A stretch of 64,000 nt of DNA from Betaproteobacteria bacterium (GCA_016704535.1 JADIZZ010000002.1:434001-498000), one strand, 5' to 3'; shown: positions 36,922-46,599, counted from the first letter of the stretch. Notes: generated by a model from the letters alone, not told the origin. Translations and numbers: made by a program.

Positions 36922-39774
36922 ATGTCGACCTGCATTTCAGTCTCCTGCGATCGACCGCGCCTTGTAGCCCGGCCGGGATCTCCTTTCGCGCCCCATCGCT
37001 GGGCTCGTCGCGCCCTCGTCGGGCTGTGCGCCGCCTGCCTGCTGCCGGTGGCCGCGCTGGCGCAGGCGCCGAGGGCGCCGGCCAGTCCCGCGGCGGTCTC
37101 CCCGCCCTCTTCGCTGCCCGCCGGCCTGAGCCGGGTCACCTCGGTGGAGGGCATCACCGAGTACCTCCTGCCCAATGGCCTGCAACTGCTGCTGGTGCCC
37201 GACGACGCCAAGCCCACGACGACGGTGAACCTGACTTTCCGGGTTGGCAGCCGGCACGAGAACTACGGCGAAACCGGCATGGCGCACCTGCTGGAGCACA
37301 TGCTGTTCAAGGGCACGCCCAGGAACCGCAAGGTGTGGGCCGAATTCACCAAGCGCGGCCTGCGCGCCAACGGCACCACCTCGTACGACCGCACCAACTA
37401 TTTCGCCAGCTTTGCGGCCAACGACGACAACCTGCGCTGGTACCTGAGCTGGCAGGCCGACGCGATGGTGAACAGCTTCATCGCCCGCGAAGACCTCGAC
37501 ACCGAGATGACCGTGGTGCGCAACGAGTTCGAGTCGGGCGAGAACAGCCCCGGGCGCGTGCTGCTGGAGAAGACCCTGGCCACCATGTACCAGTGGCACA
37601 ACTACGGCAAGAGCGTCATAGGCGCGCGCAGCGACATCGAGAACGTCGACATCCCACGCCTGCAGGCCTTCTACCGGCAGTACTACCAGCCCGACAACGC
37701 CACCCTCATCGTCACCGGCAAGTTCGATGTCGACAGGGTGCGGGGCTGGGTGACGCAATACTTCGGCGCGCTGCCGCGGCCACAGCGCGTGCTGCCAACC
37801 ACCTACACGCTCGATCCACAGCAGGACGGCGAGCGCCAGGTCACGGTGCGCCGCGTCGGCGGTACGCCGCAGGTGTACATGACCTACCACGTGCCGGCGG
37901 GCTCGCACCCCGACTTCGCGGCCGTGCAGCTGCTGTCGATGGTGCTGGGCGACACGCCGGGCGGCCGGCTGCACAAGGGCCTGGTGGAAGCGAGGTTGGC
38001 GGCGCAGGCTTTCGCGAGCGCCTGGACACTGGCCGAGCCGGGACCGCTGATCCTGGGCGCCGGCCTCGCGCCGGGGCAGGACATCGATCGGGCACGGATC
38101 ACCATGGCGTCCATCGCCGACGGCCTGACCACCGAGCCGGTGACCGCCGAGGAACTGGAGCGGGCGCGCACCGCCTGGCTGAACGCCTGGGACCGCGCCT
38201 TCACCGACCCCGAAGAGGTCGGCGTGAGTCTTTCCGAGGCCGTCGCCAACGGCGACTGGCGGCTCTACTTCCTGCAGCGCGACCAGGTGCGCAAGCTGAC
38301 CCTGGTCGACATGCACCGCGTGGCCGGCACCTGGCTCAAGCGAGACAACCGCACGGTGGGCATCTACCTGCCGGCCACCGACCTGCAGCGCGCGCCGAAG
38401 GGCGAGAAGGTGGACGTGGCGGCACTCGTCAAGGACTACCGCGGTGACCCCGGCGTGGCGCAGGCCGAGGCCTTCGACCCCACGCCGGCCACGCTGGACG
38501 CGCGCACGCAGGTCACCCGCGTGGGCGGCCTCAAGGTCGCCCTGTTGCCGAAGACCACGCGCGGCCGGGTCGTGCAGGCGCGGCTGGCGCTGCGCCTGGG
38601 CGACGAGAAGAGCCTGTTCGGGCAGGACAGCGTGGCGAGCTTCACGGCACGCCTGCTCGACAAGGGCGGCGCCGGACTGACGCGGCAGCAGATCGCTGAC
38701 GAATTCGAAAAGCTGCAGGCCGAGGTGGCCTTTGGCGGCAGCGGGCAGACCCTGTCGGTGAACATCAACACCCGGCGCGAACGCCTGCCTGCGGTGCTGC
38801 TGCGGGTGGGCCGACTGCTGCGCGAGCCGGCCTTTCCGGCCGAGCCGCTGGAAGAAGCGCGCCAGCAGTCGCTGGCCGCCATCGAACGCCAGCGCAAGGA
38901 GCCCGACGCAATCATCGCCAACCGGCTGGCGCACCATGGCAACCCCTATCCGCGCGGCGACCTGCGCCACGCGCGCAGCTTCGACGAACTGGAACAGGAC
39001 GTGAAGGCAGTGGACATCGGGAAGGTGAAGGCCTTCCACCGACGCTTCTACAGCGCGGCCCAGGGCGAATTCAGCGCCGTGGGCGACATGGACGCCGCCG
39101 CCGTGCGCCAGGCGCTGGAGACCGCCTTCGGCAACTGGCGTGCACCGGCCGACGGCGTGTTGCCCTTTGTGCGCATCCCGCAGCCGCTGGTGGCCGCGCC
39201 GGCGCAGCGTTTCGTGGCTACAACCCCGGACAAGGCCAACGCCAACCTGCGCGGCCGGCTGTCGCTGCCGCTGTCGGACCGCCACCCCGATCACGCCGCG
39301 CTGATGACGGCCAACTTCATCTTCGGCCTGGGTGGCAACTCACGGCTGTGGACGCGCATCCGCGAAACCGACGGCCTGAGCTACGACGTGCGTTCGGTGC
39401 TCAGCTGGAGCGCAATCGACGACAACACGGGCTGGGAGGTAAGTGCGATCTTCGCGCCGCAGAACCAGTCGCGCGTGGAAGCGGCCTTCCGGGAAGAGCT
39501 GGCGCGTTCGCTGCAGGACGGCTTCACGCAGCAGGAACTGGACGAAGGCCGCAACGCGTTGCTGAACTTCCGCCGCCTGTCACGCGCGCAAGACGACGCC
39601 GTGGCCGGGGCGCTGGTGAACAACTTGTACCTGGACCGCCGCTTCGCCTTTGCGCAGCAGGTGGACGACGCCATCGCCCGTCTGACAGTGGAGCAGATCA
39701 ACGCGGCCTGGCGCAAGTACATCGACCCGGCACGCCTGACCTTGGCCTGGGGGGGTGACTTCAAGGCCCCGTGA
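36922..39774 (+). CDS. M16 family zinc metallopeptidase, two-domain
   Basis: About 950 residues with two M16 halves. A signal peptide (WARRALVGLCAACLLPVAALAQA) precedes the active N-terminal half, whose zinc site is HLLEH (H122, E125, H126 from this start). The C-terminal half (from about residue 460) lacks HxxEH and is the usual inactive partner with the R/Y motif region GLSYDVRSVLSW. Such periplasmic peptidases degrade peptides that slip into the chamber between halves. The start is uncertain: a GTG at 36844 would add 26 residues without homology. Confidence 0.88.
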   Translation: MSTCISVSCDRPRLVARPGSPFAPHRWARRALVGLCAACLLPVAALAQAPRAPASPAAVSPPSSLPAGLSRVTSVEGITEYLLPNGLQLLLVPDDAKPTTTVNLTFRVGSRHENYGETGMAHLLEHMLFKGTPRNRKVWAEFTKRGLRANGTTSYDRTNYFASFAANDDNLRWYLSWQADAMVNSFIAREDLDTEMTVVRNEFESGENSPGRVLLEKTLATMYQWHNYGKSVIGARSDIENVDIPRLQAFYRQYYQPDNATLIVTGKFDVDRVRGWVTQYFGALPRPQRVLPTTYTLDPQQDGERQVTVRRVGGTPQVYMTYHVPAGSHPDFAAVQLLSMVLGDTPGGRLHKGLVEARLAAQAFASAWTLAEPGPLILGAGLAPGQDIDRARITMASIADGLTTEPVTAEELERARTAWLNAWDRAFTDPEEVGVSLSEAVANGDWRLYFLQRDQVRKLTLVDMHRVAGTWLKRDNRTVGIYLPATDLQRAPKGEKVDVAALVKDYRGDPGVAQAEAFDPTPATLDARTQVTRVGGLKVALLPKTTRGRVVQARLALRLGDEKSLFGQDSVASFTARLLDKGGAGLTRQQIADEFEKLQAEVAFGGSGQTLSVNINTRRERLPAVLLRVGRLLREPAFPAEPLEEARQQSLAAIERQRKEPDAIIANRLAHHGNPYPRGDLRHARSFDELEQDVKAVDIGKVKAFHRRFYSAAQGEFSAVGDMDAAAVRQALETAFGNWRAPADGVLPFVRIPQPLVAAPAQRFVATTPDKANANLRGRLSLPLSDRHPDHAALMTANFIFGLGGNSRLWTRIRETDGLSYDVRSVLSWSAIDDNTGWEVSAIFAPQNQSRVEAAFREELARSLQDGFTQQELDEGRNALLNFRRLSRAQDDAVAGALVNNLYLDRRFAFAQQVDDAIARLTVEQINAAWRKYIDPARLTLAWGGDFKAP

Positions 39775-39808
39775 ACCGACTGGGCATCGATGACACCGGC
39801 TCTGGCGT

Positions 39809-39871
39809 GGCATGAGCCGCGTGCTGGACGAGCGGGGATGTCGCCTGTCGCACGCGGCTGTGATGCCCGCG
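39809..39871 (+). pseudogene. Remnant of a GT25 glycosyltransferase gene
   Basis: These 63 bases match about 83% of the GT25 gene at 36162-36224. Read on the plus strand they give MSRVLDERGCRLSHAAVMPA, against MSPVLGELGCYLSHVAVMRA in the intact protein. It has no intact frame. It lies between the convergent M16 and metallophosphoesterase genes, and implies loss or duplication of a second GT25 gene. Confidence 0.7.
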
Positions 39872-39877
39872 CAGCGC

Positions 39878-40651
39878 TCAGGCGGTCATGTCCTGCTCTG
39901 TGCGGCCGACGCGCCCGGTGCGCAGCGCATCGGCCCAGTCGCCGCGGCCCTGCACCTCGGCTTGCGCTGCTGCCGCTTCCCAGTCGTAGACGACCTGGCG
40001 CAGTTGCACGTGCCAGCGCGGGCCATTGCCTTCGATCAGCGCATAACGGGCATGCGGTGAGCCCGACTCGTTGACGTGCGGGCGGCCGTGGTCGTCGTCG
40101 AAGGCCGGCAGGCCTACGCTGCCGGGGTTGAGCACCTGCACCGGGCCCGCAGGCAGCTCGACGGTCATCACGCGCTGCAGGTGCGAGTGGCCGCACAGCA
40201 CCAGCACCGCGCCCGGCTCGCCGAGGCGGCGCGCGACTTCCTGCGGCGTCGCTTCGCGCTGGCCGGCTTCGTCCACTGTCTGCAGCAGGTACTTCAGGTC
40301 GCTGGTCGGTGTGCCGTGGACACACAGCACGCCCGGGGTCGGACGCAGCTGGGCTGGCAGGTCGGCCAGCCAGGCCCGGTGCACCGGGGTCAGCCGTTCG
40401 GCAGCGTACCGGTCGCTGGCGCCCAGCTGGTCCGGTGCCTGCGTCAGCAACTGGCGTTCGTGGTTGCCGGCCATCGTGGTCCAGCCGCGGGCCATCAGCC
40501 AGTCGGCGGTCTCGGTGGGCCACAGCGGGCCGCTGAGGATGTCGCCCAGGTTCAGCCAGCCGTCGACACCGCCCAGCGCCGCGGCATCGGCTACCACGGC
40601 CTGCAGCGCCGGCAGGTTGCCGTGGATGTCGGAGACGACGCCCCAGCGCAT
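39878..40651 (-). CDS. Metallophosphoesterase
   Basis: A 257-residue calcineurin-like phosphoesterase with all five metal motifs: SDIHGN at the N-terminus, GDILSGP, GNHER, and GHSHLQR near the C-terminal third. It resembles the YfcE or diadenosine-tetraphosphatase-like group, but the substrate is unclear. It sits 16 bases downstream of radA on the same strand. Confidence 0.88.
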   Translation of the reverse strand: MRWGVVSDIHGNLPALQAVVADAAALGGVDGWLNLGDILSGPLWPTETADWLMARGWTTMAGNHERQLLTQAPDQLGASDRYAAERLTPVHRAWLADLPAQLRPTPGVLCVHGTPTSDLKYLLQTVDEAGQREATPQEVARRLGEPGAVLVLCGHSHLQRVMTVELPAGPVQVLNPGSVGLPAFDDDHGRPHVNESGSPHARYALIEGNGPRWHVQLRQVVYDWEAAAAQAEVQGRGDWADALRTGRVGRTEQDMTA

Positions 40652-40667
40652 GTCGGTCGCTCCGGCG

Positions 40668-42029
40668 CTACAGGCCGCGCACCACGTCGATGGCCTGCTC
40701 GATGCGCTCCACCGCGTGCACCGTCAGCCCTTCGATCGGTTTCTTCGGCGCGTTGGCCTTGGGCACCACGGCGACGCTGAAGCCCAGCTTGGCGGCTTCC
40801 TTCAACCGCTCCTGGCCGCGCGGCGCGGGCCGCACCTCGCCGGCCAGGCCGACCTCGCCGAAAGCAATGAAGCCGCGCGGCAGCGCCTTGCCACGCAGGC
40901 TGCCCTGGATGGCCAGCAGCACCGCCAGGTCGGCCGCCGGCTCGCCGATGCGCACACCGCCGACCGCATTGACGAACACGTCCTGGTCGAGGCAGGCCAC
41001 GCCGGCATGGCGGTGCAGCACGGCCAGCAGCATGGCCAGGCGGTCGCGGTCCAGGCCCACGCTCAGACGCCGCGGGCTGGGCCCGCCACTGTCGACCAGG
41101 GCCTGGATTTCCACCAGCAGCGGCCGTGTGCCTTCCAACGTCACCAGCACGCAGGTGCCAGGCACCGGTTCACCGTGGGTGGACAGGAAGATGGCGCTCG
41201 GGTTGCTCACGCCCTTCAGCCCGCGTTCGGTCATTGCGAAGACACCGATCTCGTTCACAGCGCCGAAGCGGTTCTTGATGGCGCGCACGAGGCGGAAGCT
41301 GCTGTGGGTGTCGCCCTCGAAGTAGAGCACCGTGTCGACGATGTGCTCCAGCACCCGCGGCCCGGCCAGCGCGCCTTCCTTGGTGACGTGGCCCACCAGC
41401 ACCACCGTGCAGCCGCGGGTCTTGGCCAGGCGCGTGAGCTGGGCCGCGCACTCGCGCACCTGGGCCACGCTGCCGGGGGCGGAATTGAGCTGGTCGCTGT
41501 AGACGGTCTGGATCGAGTCGATGACACAGAACGCGGGGTCTTCGGCCTCGATGGCAGCGACGATCTTCTCGAGCTGGATCTCGGCCAGCACGCGCACCTT
41601 CGTGCCCGGCAGCCCCAGCCTCTTCGCGCGCAGCGCGATCTGTGCGCCGCTTTCCTCGCCCGTCACGTACAGCACCTTCATCTGCGACGACAGCGCGTCC
41701 ACCGCCTGCAGCAGCAGCGTGCTCTTGCCGATGCCGGGGTCGCCGCCGATCAGCACCACCGCGCCTTCGACGATGCCGCCGCCGAGCACGCGGTCGAGCT
41801 CTTCCTGCCCGGTGGGCGTGCGCGCGATGTCCGCGGCCTCGATCTCGCTCAGCGTGGCCACGGGCTGGCTCTTCGCCAGCGCCTGAAAGCGGGTGTTGCG
41901 CGTGGCCGGGCCGGCGGCTTCCGCCACCGTTTCGTCGAGCGTGTTCCAGACCTTGCAGTGCGGGCACTGGCCGAGCCACTTGGCATTCGTGCCGCCGCAT
42001 TCGCGGCAGGTGTAGATCGTCTTGGCCAT
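40668..42029 (-). CDS. radA: DNA repair protein RadA
   Basis: A 453-residue RecA-like ATPase that promotes branch migration in recombination. The N-terminal C4 zinc finger has C8, C11, C22 and C25, the Walker A motif GGDPGIGKS is at 95-103, and the RadA-specific KNRFG motif is at 252-256. A Lon-like C-terminal domain ends the protein. The 5' side is immediately followed by IS110 sequence, which may have replaced its original promoter region. Confidence 0.95.
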   Translation of the reverse strand: MAKTIYTCRECGGTNAKWLGQCPHCKVWNTLDETVAEAAGPATRNTRFQALAKSQPVATLSEIEAADIARTPTGQEELDRVLGGGIVEGAVVLIGGDPGIGKSTLLLQAVDALSSQMKVLYVTGEESGAQIALRAKRLGLPGTKVRVLAEIQLEKIVAAIEAEDPAFCVIDSIQTVYSDQLNSAPGSVAQVRECAAQLTRLAKTRGCTVVLVGHVTKEGALAGPRVLEHIVDTVLYFEGDTHSSFRLVRAIKNRFGAVNEIGVFAMTERGLKGVSNPSAIFLSTHGEPVPGTCVLVTLEGTRPLLVEIQALVDSGGPSPRRLSVGLDRDRLAMLLAVLHRHAGVACLDQDVFVNAVGGVRIGEPAADLAVLLAIQGSLRGKALPRGFIAFGEVGLAGEVRPAPRGQERLKEAAKLGFSVAVVPKANAPKKPIEGLTVHAVERIEQAIDVVRGL

Positions 42030-42092
42030 GGGTCGATGCTAGACATGATGGTCGCCGTGTAGGGAAGGCGGCCGGTCTCCAACACCGTAGAT

Positions 42093-42110
42093 TGCACGCC
42101 AAGGCGTGCA
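42093..42110. other. Hairpin at the left end of the IS110-type element
   Basis: TGCACGCC-AA-GGCGTGCA forms a perfect 8-base palindrome between the radA start and the transposase start. IS110 elements carry structured non-coding ends; this could belong to the element's end or to a guide RNA. It could equally lie in the radA leader. Confidence 0.4.
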
Positions 42111-42156
42111 GAGCTACATGCTGTGACTGGCGTCGTCAGCAACCAGGAGACCGACC

Positions 42157-43220
42157 ATGGAAGAGCGTACCAATATTCACGTGGGCCTGGACGTCCACAA
42201 GGACAGCATCAGCGTTGCTGCCGCAGAACCGGGCCGAGCGCCGGGGCGCTTGATCGGCAAGCTGACACACGATCTGAACAAGCTGGTCAAGGTGTTGGCC
42301 AAGATCGGTAAGGCCGAGCAACTGCATATCGTGTACGAGGCTGGACCGACCGGGTTCGGGCTGCAGCGCGCCTTGACGGAGAAGGGCTACATCTGCGAGG
42401 TCATTGCCCCATCGCAGATTCCGCGGCGCCCTGGTGACCGAGTCAAAACCGATGGGCGCGACTGCATGCAACTGGCGGAATGCTCACGCGCCGGACAGTT
42501 GAGTGCCGTAGGGATACCCGACCCGAGCGACGAGGCGATCCGCGACCTGGCGCGGGCACGCGAAGACGCCGTCAATAGCCGCGTGCAAGCCCGACACCAA
42601 CTCAAGGGCTTCTTGCTGCGCCACGACGTTCGCTACACCGGCAAGACTTCGTGGAGCATCGCCTACTCCCGCTGGCTGTCGACACTGAACTTCGGCGCCG
42701 GCGCTACACAGACGGCGTTCACCGAGTAGTGGCGCGCCGTTGAGGCTGCCGACGAGCGAGTCGAGCGGCTGACGAAGGCGCTGGAGGGCTCGATCTCGGG
42801 ATGGCGCTTTGCCTCGGTAGTCGGCGCATTGCAGGCGCTTCGTGGGGTGGCCGCAATCACGGCGATCAGCCTGACAGCGGAGATTGGAGACCTCGGGCGC
42901 TTCTCGCATCCGCGAAAGCTCATGGGTTATCTCGGTCTGGTTCCTTCGGAGCAGTCGAGTGGCGAGCGAACGAGCCGCGGCAGCATAACCAAGACGGGCA
43001 ATGCCCACGCACGCAGGCTGCTGACTGAGGCAGCCTGGAACTATCGCTTCAAGGCTCGAATCGGGCGAGAAGCGCTGGCTCGACAGGAAGCGCTGTCGGA
43101 GTCGATCCGCACGACCGCATGGAAGGCGCAGTTGAGGCTGACCCAACGATTTGCCGCGCTGCGCGATCGTGGCGTGCAGATCAACAAGGCCTGCGTGGCC
43201 GTAGCGCGTGAGCTGGCCGG
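42157..43220 (+). pseudogene. IS110-family transposase with internal amber stop and altered end
   Basis: A DEDD recombinase of the IS110 family: NIHVGLDVHKDSIS (first Asp), IVYEAGPTGFGLQ, RVKTDGRDCMQLAE, then a C-terminal part with LRGVAAITAISL and GLVPSEQSSGERTSRGSITKTGNAHARRLL, which holds the catalytic serine region. A TAG at 42727-42729 splits the frame; the same frame resumes and reads on. After VARELAG (about 43220) the expected C-terminus is replaced by unrelated sequence that also occurs at 44777. The element is therefore probably inactive. Confidence 0.85.
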
Positions 43221-43290
43221 CCGGACGGCAAGCCAACGCCTTTCTTGTTTCGCTTCTACGAAGCGGCTGTTCGTGATCTCACACACCCGG
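43221..43290 (+). repeat. 70-bp direct repeat, left copy
   Basis: Matches 44777-44846 at 64 of 70 positions in the same orientation. It contains a CGCTTC-TAC-GAAGCG hairpin and ends in CTCACACACCC. That end resembles, in reverse complement, the GGSTGTGTGA inverted-repeat ends of the IS1182-like element at 47718 and 48886. It is probably an old insertion-sequence end. It replaces the C-terminus of the IS110 transposase. Confidence 0.8.
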
Positions 43291-43655
43291 CAATTTTCGG
43301 GTACTGACGTCGGACCGGTTTTGAGAAGGCTGCCAGCGAAGCGCGCGCACGCCGTCGGCGACGACGTGGCGCGACAACATCGAGCCGCCCTACGTGTTAG
43401 CGACGCACAGCGCCCCTTTGGGGCCGAGAGAAGGCCGTCGTTCAGCTCTGCGCCGTCGCGTGAGCGTCGTGCTCAGCAGGAGACGACTCGAGATGATGGC
43501 GACCAGCTGCTCGAACGGCAGCACTGGGCGCCAGGCCGCACGACTCTCGGACAGTGGCGGCATCGGGTGAATACCGAACCGCGGCGCGCGTGGCGCAGGC
43601 GATGATGCGGAGCTCTTTCTCTTCAGCGCCACGTCCTACCTCCCAGGAGACCCCG
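43291..43655. other. Region without a recognised gene between IS remnant and DUF1554 gene
   Basis: About 365 bases. Open readings here are short and show no homology by eye. CCGGCAATTTTCGGG near 43287-43301 is AT-richer than its surroundings. The last bases before the next gene include CCCAGGAGA, a good ribosome site. It could hold IS110 non-coding end sequence and the promoter of the lipoprotein gene. Confidence 0.45.
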
Positions 43656-44342
43656 ATGCCCCGAACCCTCGCCGTCACCACCGCCGTCGCCGCCGCGGCG
43701 CTGCTGAGCGCCTGCGCGAGCACGCCACCCTCCGGGCCGATGAGCTTCTTCGTCACCAGTGCGGGCCTGGGCAACGGGGCTGACCTCGGGGGACTGCCGG
43801 GTGCCGACGCGCACTGCCAGAAGCTGGCCGCTGCTGTCGGGGCCGGCAGCCGGACCTGGCGCGCGTACTTGAGTGTGCCCGGTGTCGGGGCCACGCCCAC
43901 CGCCCCGGCCGTGCCACAGGTGGACGCACGCTCGCGCATCGGCAACGGCCCCTGGTTCAACGTGCGGGGCGAGCTGGTCGCGGCCAGCGTGGCCGACCTG
44001 CACGAAGGCCACGACAAGCTCACCAAGGCCACGGCCATCGACGAGCGCGGAGCCGGCGTGAACGGCGTCGGTGACCAGCCCAACCAGCACGACATCCTCA
44101 CGGGCTCGCGCCCCGACGGCACGGCCTTCTCGCCGCGCGGGGACACCACTTGCCGCGCTTGGACGAGCAGTAGCGACGAGGCGGGCCACGCGGCCGTCGT
44201 TGGCCACAGCGACCGCCGCGGTCTGGTCGACGCGCCCTGGGCGCGGTCGTGGAACTTCGCGCACCCGACGGCGGGCTGCAGCCAGCGGGCTCTGGTGAGC
44301 ACCGGTGGCGCCGGACGCTTCTACTGCTTCGCGAGCAACTGA
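43656..44342 (+). CDS. DUF1554 lectin-like lipoprotein
   Basis: A 228-residue lipoprotein; lipobox LLSAC is near residue 20. The mature part has the pattern of DUF1554 domains known from Leptospira and some proteobacteria: FFVTSAGLGNGADLGGLPGADAHCQKLA, then RAYLS, WFNVRGELVA, ILTGSRPDGT, CRAWTSS, and a Cys-containing FYCFASN end. The fold is C-type-lectin-like by family knowledge, and no function is known. AGGAGA stands upstream. The gene is flanked by 70-bp direct repeats and IS remnants, so it may have been acquired. Confidence 0.8.
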   Translation: MPRTLAVTTAVAAAALLSACASTPPSGPMSFFVTSAGLGNGADLGGLPGADAHCQKLAAAVGAGSRTWRAYLSVPGVGATPTAPAVPQVDARSRIGNGPWFNVRGELVAASVADLHEGHDKLTKATAIDERGAGVNGVGDQPNQHDILTGSRPDGTAFSPRGDTTCRAWTSSSDEAGHAAVVGHSDRRGLVDAPWARSWNFAHPTAGCSQRALVSTGGAGRFYCFASN

Positions 44343-44776
44343 CACTTCCGGCCGCCGGCGCAGCCCTGTTTTTCGGCCTAGGGCGCACCACCCTATTGGA
44401 GCCTTGCCGCGAGCCTAGCCGCCGCACTCACGGCCGCCGCCGCACGCACGGGCGATAGGCAATCCAATCGCCCTCGGGTCAGCTCGAGACGTGGACCGGG
44501 ACCAGGGCAGCAACAGCCGACAGTGCCGTGAAGTTCCTCGATGAGCGCGCGTTGACTTCCGGAGTGCCTTGCATCGGGTGCCTGCGTTGGGACTTGATTG
44601 GCAGCTTTAGGGCGGCCAGATCAAAACAGCGCATGTCGGCTCCGGGTCGGCCAGCGCCGGTCGGCCGCGCGATCTCACCGCCGTAGAGCTGACCCCCAAG
44701 TTGAGCGGCCGGTAAGCCGACGTCCGCGGTCGGCAATGAACGACCCAAACCTGCCCGCCGGGTTGCTCCAAAGCAG
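44343..44776. other. Gene-free stretch with mobile-element debris
   Basis: No gene was recognised over more than 400 bases. The stretch 44640-44770 (CCGGTCGGCC, CCGACGTCCGCGGTCGG, ATGAACGACCCAAACCTG) has the look of degraded insertion-sequence flank. All reading frames are broken. Confidence 0.45.
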
Positions 44777-44846
44777 CCGGACGGCAAGACATCGCTTTTC
44801 TTGATTCGCTTCTACGAAGCGGCTGTTCGTGACCTCACACAGCCGG
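44777..44846 (+). repeat. 70-bp direct repeat, right copy
   Basis: The second copy of the repeat at 43221-43290, 1,556 bases downstream and 91% identical. It ends with CTCACACAGCC, again an IS-end-like motif. Together the copies bracket the DUF1554 lipoprotein gene. Confidence 0.8.
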
Positions 44847-44974
44847 CCAGAAGCGGCCCTGCGGGAAACACGCGACAAGCGGAGACTCCGCGGCTTCCCG
44901 TTACGCAAACCGTCAGCGATCGCCCCTGCCGCCAAGAGGCGGCCTGACCGGCCGTGTGCCGGGCGGCCGCGAAC

Positions 44975-45823
44975 TCAGGCGGTCTGGAGTTCTGCCTCGC
45001 GGCTTTGCCGCGCAGTGTGGCCCGGCAACACGACCCGGTCCTCGGAAGTATCGATGGCGACGCCCAGGGCCATGACTTCGCTCGCCGACAACCCGAACAT
45101 GCGCTTGAAGGAACTGCTCAGATGCGCAGAGCTCGAGAACCCGGCTTCCAGCGCAGCGACGGTGAGGTCTCTGCCCTGTGCGATCGAGCGCATCACGAGA
45201 GCCATTCGCCTCCACAACCGATACCGCCGGAACGGCAGACCCACTTCGGCATCAAAGCGCGCCCGGAATCGCGACGGAGACAGACAGGCCAGTTCGGCGG
45301 CCTCCTTGATTCGCCCGAAGGCGTCTGGACGCCTCTCCACCTCAAGGATGACTTTGGCGATTCGTGCATCGTTCGGAAGCTTGGGCTGAAGGCCGAACCC
45401 GGCAAAAGCTTCATTGATGCCGATTCCCGGGCCCGCTTCAAGCAGTCGCCGGCGGCCACTGTCCAACTGCGCTTGACCCAACGGATGGCGGCGATCCGTC
45501 AGGGGATCCAGGTACAAAAAGACCATGGGGCCGCTGCCCTTGAGGTGGTGCAGCGTTTCGGAAGGGATCAGCACCGAGACGCATGACTGCCACGCCGACC
45601 AATCGGTCGATCGACCCCAGGTCCTCAACTCGAACGGCTCTCCGATCGCCACCGCGATGGTGGCTGCGACGTTCAGGTGCGGTGCAAGACGCAGCCCGGG
45701 ACCGATGTACATGGCACGAGCCGGCGCGACACAGATCCGCGGAACGACAGGCGCTTCTTGAAAGCGCCCAGGAGTGGACATCGCCAAGATGCCTCCGTCG
45801 GGTTCGATCGGACTGACCCCCAT
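44975..45823 (-). CDS. AraC family transcriptional regulator
   Basis: A 282-residue regulator. The N-terminal half is a sensor domain without clear relatives by eye (LNVAATIAVAIGEPFELRTWG). The C-terminal AraC double helix-turn-helix spans about 170-265, with LACLSPSRFRARFDAEVGLPFRRYRLWRRM and AALEAGFSSSAHLSSSFKRMFGLSASEV. It is divergent from a small membrane protein gene that it may control. Confidence 0.9.
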   Translation of the reverse strand: MGVSPIEPDGGILAMSTPGRFQEAPVVPRICVAPARAMYIGPGLRLAPHLNVAATIAVAIGEPFELRTWGRSTDWSAWQSCVSVLIPSETLHHLKGSGPMVFLYLDPLTDRRHPLGQAQLDSGRRRLLEAGPGIGINEAFAGFGLQPKLPNDARIAKVILEVERRPDAFGRIKEAAELACLSPSRFRARFDAEVGLPFRRYRLWRRMALVMRSIAQGRDLTVAALEAGFSSSAHLSSSFKRMFGLSASEVMALGVAIDTSEDRVVLPGHTARQSREAELQTA

Positions 45824-45855
45824 GCAAGACCATCCTGCTCTTGAAGGTTGATTAC

Positions 45856-46239
45856 ATGAAATACGTTAGCGTCATCGCTCTTCTCATTGCTGGTCTCATC
45901 CATTTGCTGCCGGTGCCTGGTGTGATGGGCGCTACAGCGTTGGCGCGACTGTACGGCGTCGAGGTTGTGGACCCCAACACCGCCATCCTTCTCCAGCATC
46001 GGGCGCTGCTGTTCGGCGTCCTGGGGGTCTTGATGCTGGGCGCCATCGCAGTTCCGGGCCTGCGAGTGACTGTGCTGGCCGTCGCGCTTTGCAGCGCCGC
46101 GAGCTTCATCGTGGTGGCGCTTTGGGTCGGCGGCTACAACGCGGCCATCGGGAGAGTGGTCACCGCAGATGTCGTCGCATCGGTTCTCCTCGCGGCAGGT
46201 TTGTGTGCCGAACTCTGGCTGGGGCGGCAGCGCGCCTGA
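45856..46239 (+). CDS. Small four-helix membrane protein
   Basis: A 127-residue protein with four hydrophobic segments (VSVIALLIAGLIHLLPVPGVMG; HRALLFGVLGVLMLGAIAV; VTVLAVALCSAASFIVVALWVGG; VTADVVASVLLAAGLCAELWL). NAAIGRVVTADV is a recurring motif in this family of unknown function. ATG 45856 has GAAGG eight bases upstream. It is divergent from the AraC gene. Confidence 0.75.
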   Translation: MKYVSVIALLIAGLIHLLPVPGVMGATALARLYGVEVVDPNTAILLQHRALLFGVLGVLMLGAIAVPGLRVTVLAVALCSAASFIVVALWVGGYNAAIGRVVTADVVASVLLAAGLCAELWLGRQRA

Positions 46240-46599
46240 CTCCATCGAGTCACGCGATGACCCGGCACCCTGGTGATCTCTGGGGGTCGCGCGCCGCGGA
46301 TTGGGCCGATGAGGGGTGCCGGTGACAAAGCCGCTGACTGCTTGCAGAGCTCGCTGATGTCCGCTCAGGGTCGAGATGGAATGGACACCGCCCCTTCTCC
46401 GACGTGAGCCATCGGCGGGGCGAGCAGGGGTGGGCTGTGCCAGTGGTGACTCGACAACCACCCCTTGCAGAACGGAGGTCCCGAGATGCCGCCACGACGC
46501 GGACTAGATGTGCCAGCGAGTGTTCCAGGCTGGTGCGGTGATCTGGTGGATCGTGAGCGCGGTCGGGCGCAATGACTTGTCCAGACCTGCCGGCCTCGG
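46240..46599. other. Gene-free stretch before the second IS110 remnant
   Basis: No intact gene was recognised in 360 bases. It probably includes the degraded left end of the IS110-type element that follows. A translation near 46570-46610 weakly continues toward the transposase. Confidence 0.4.

Noticed and set aside
36937..39294. A 785-codon minus-strand open frame
   Set aside because: It is antisense to the M16 peptidase; low-complexity translation with no domain.
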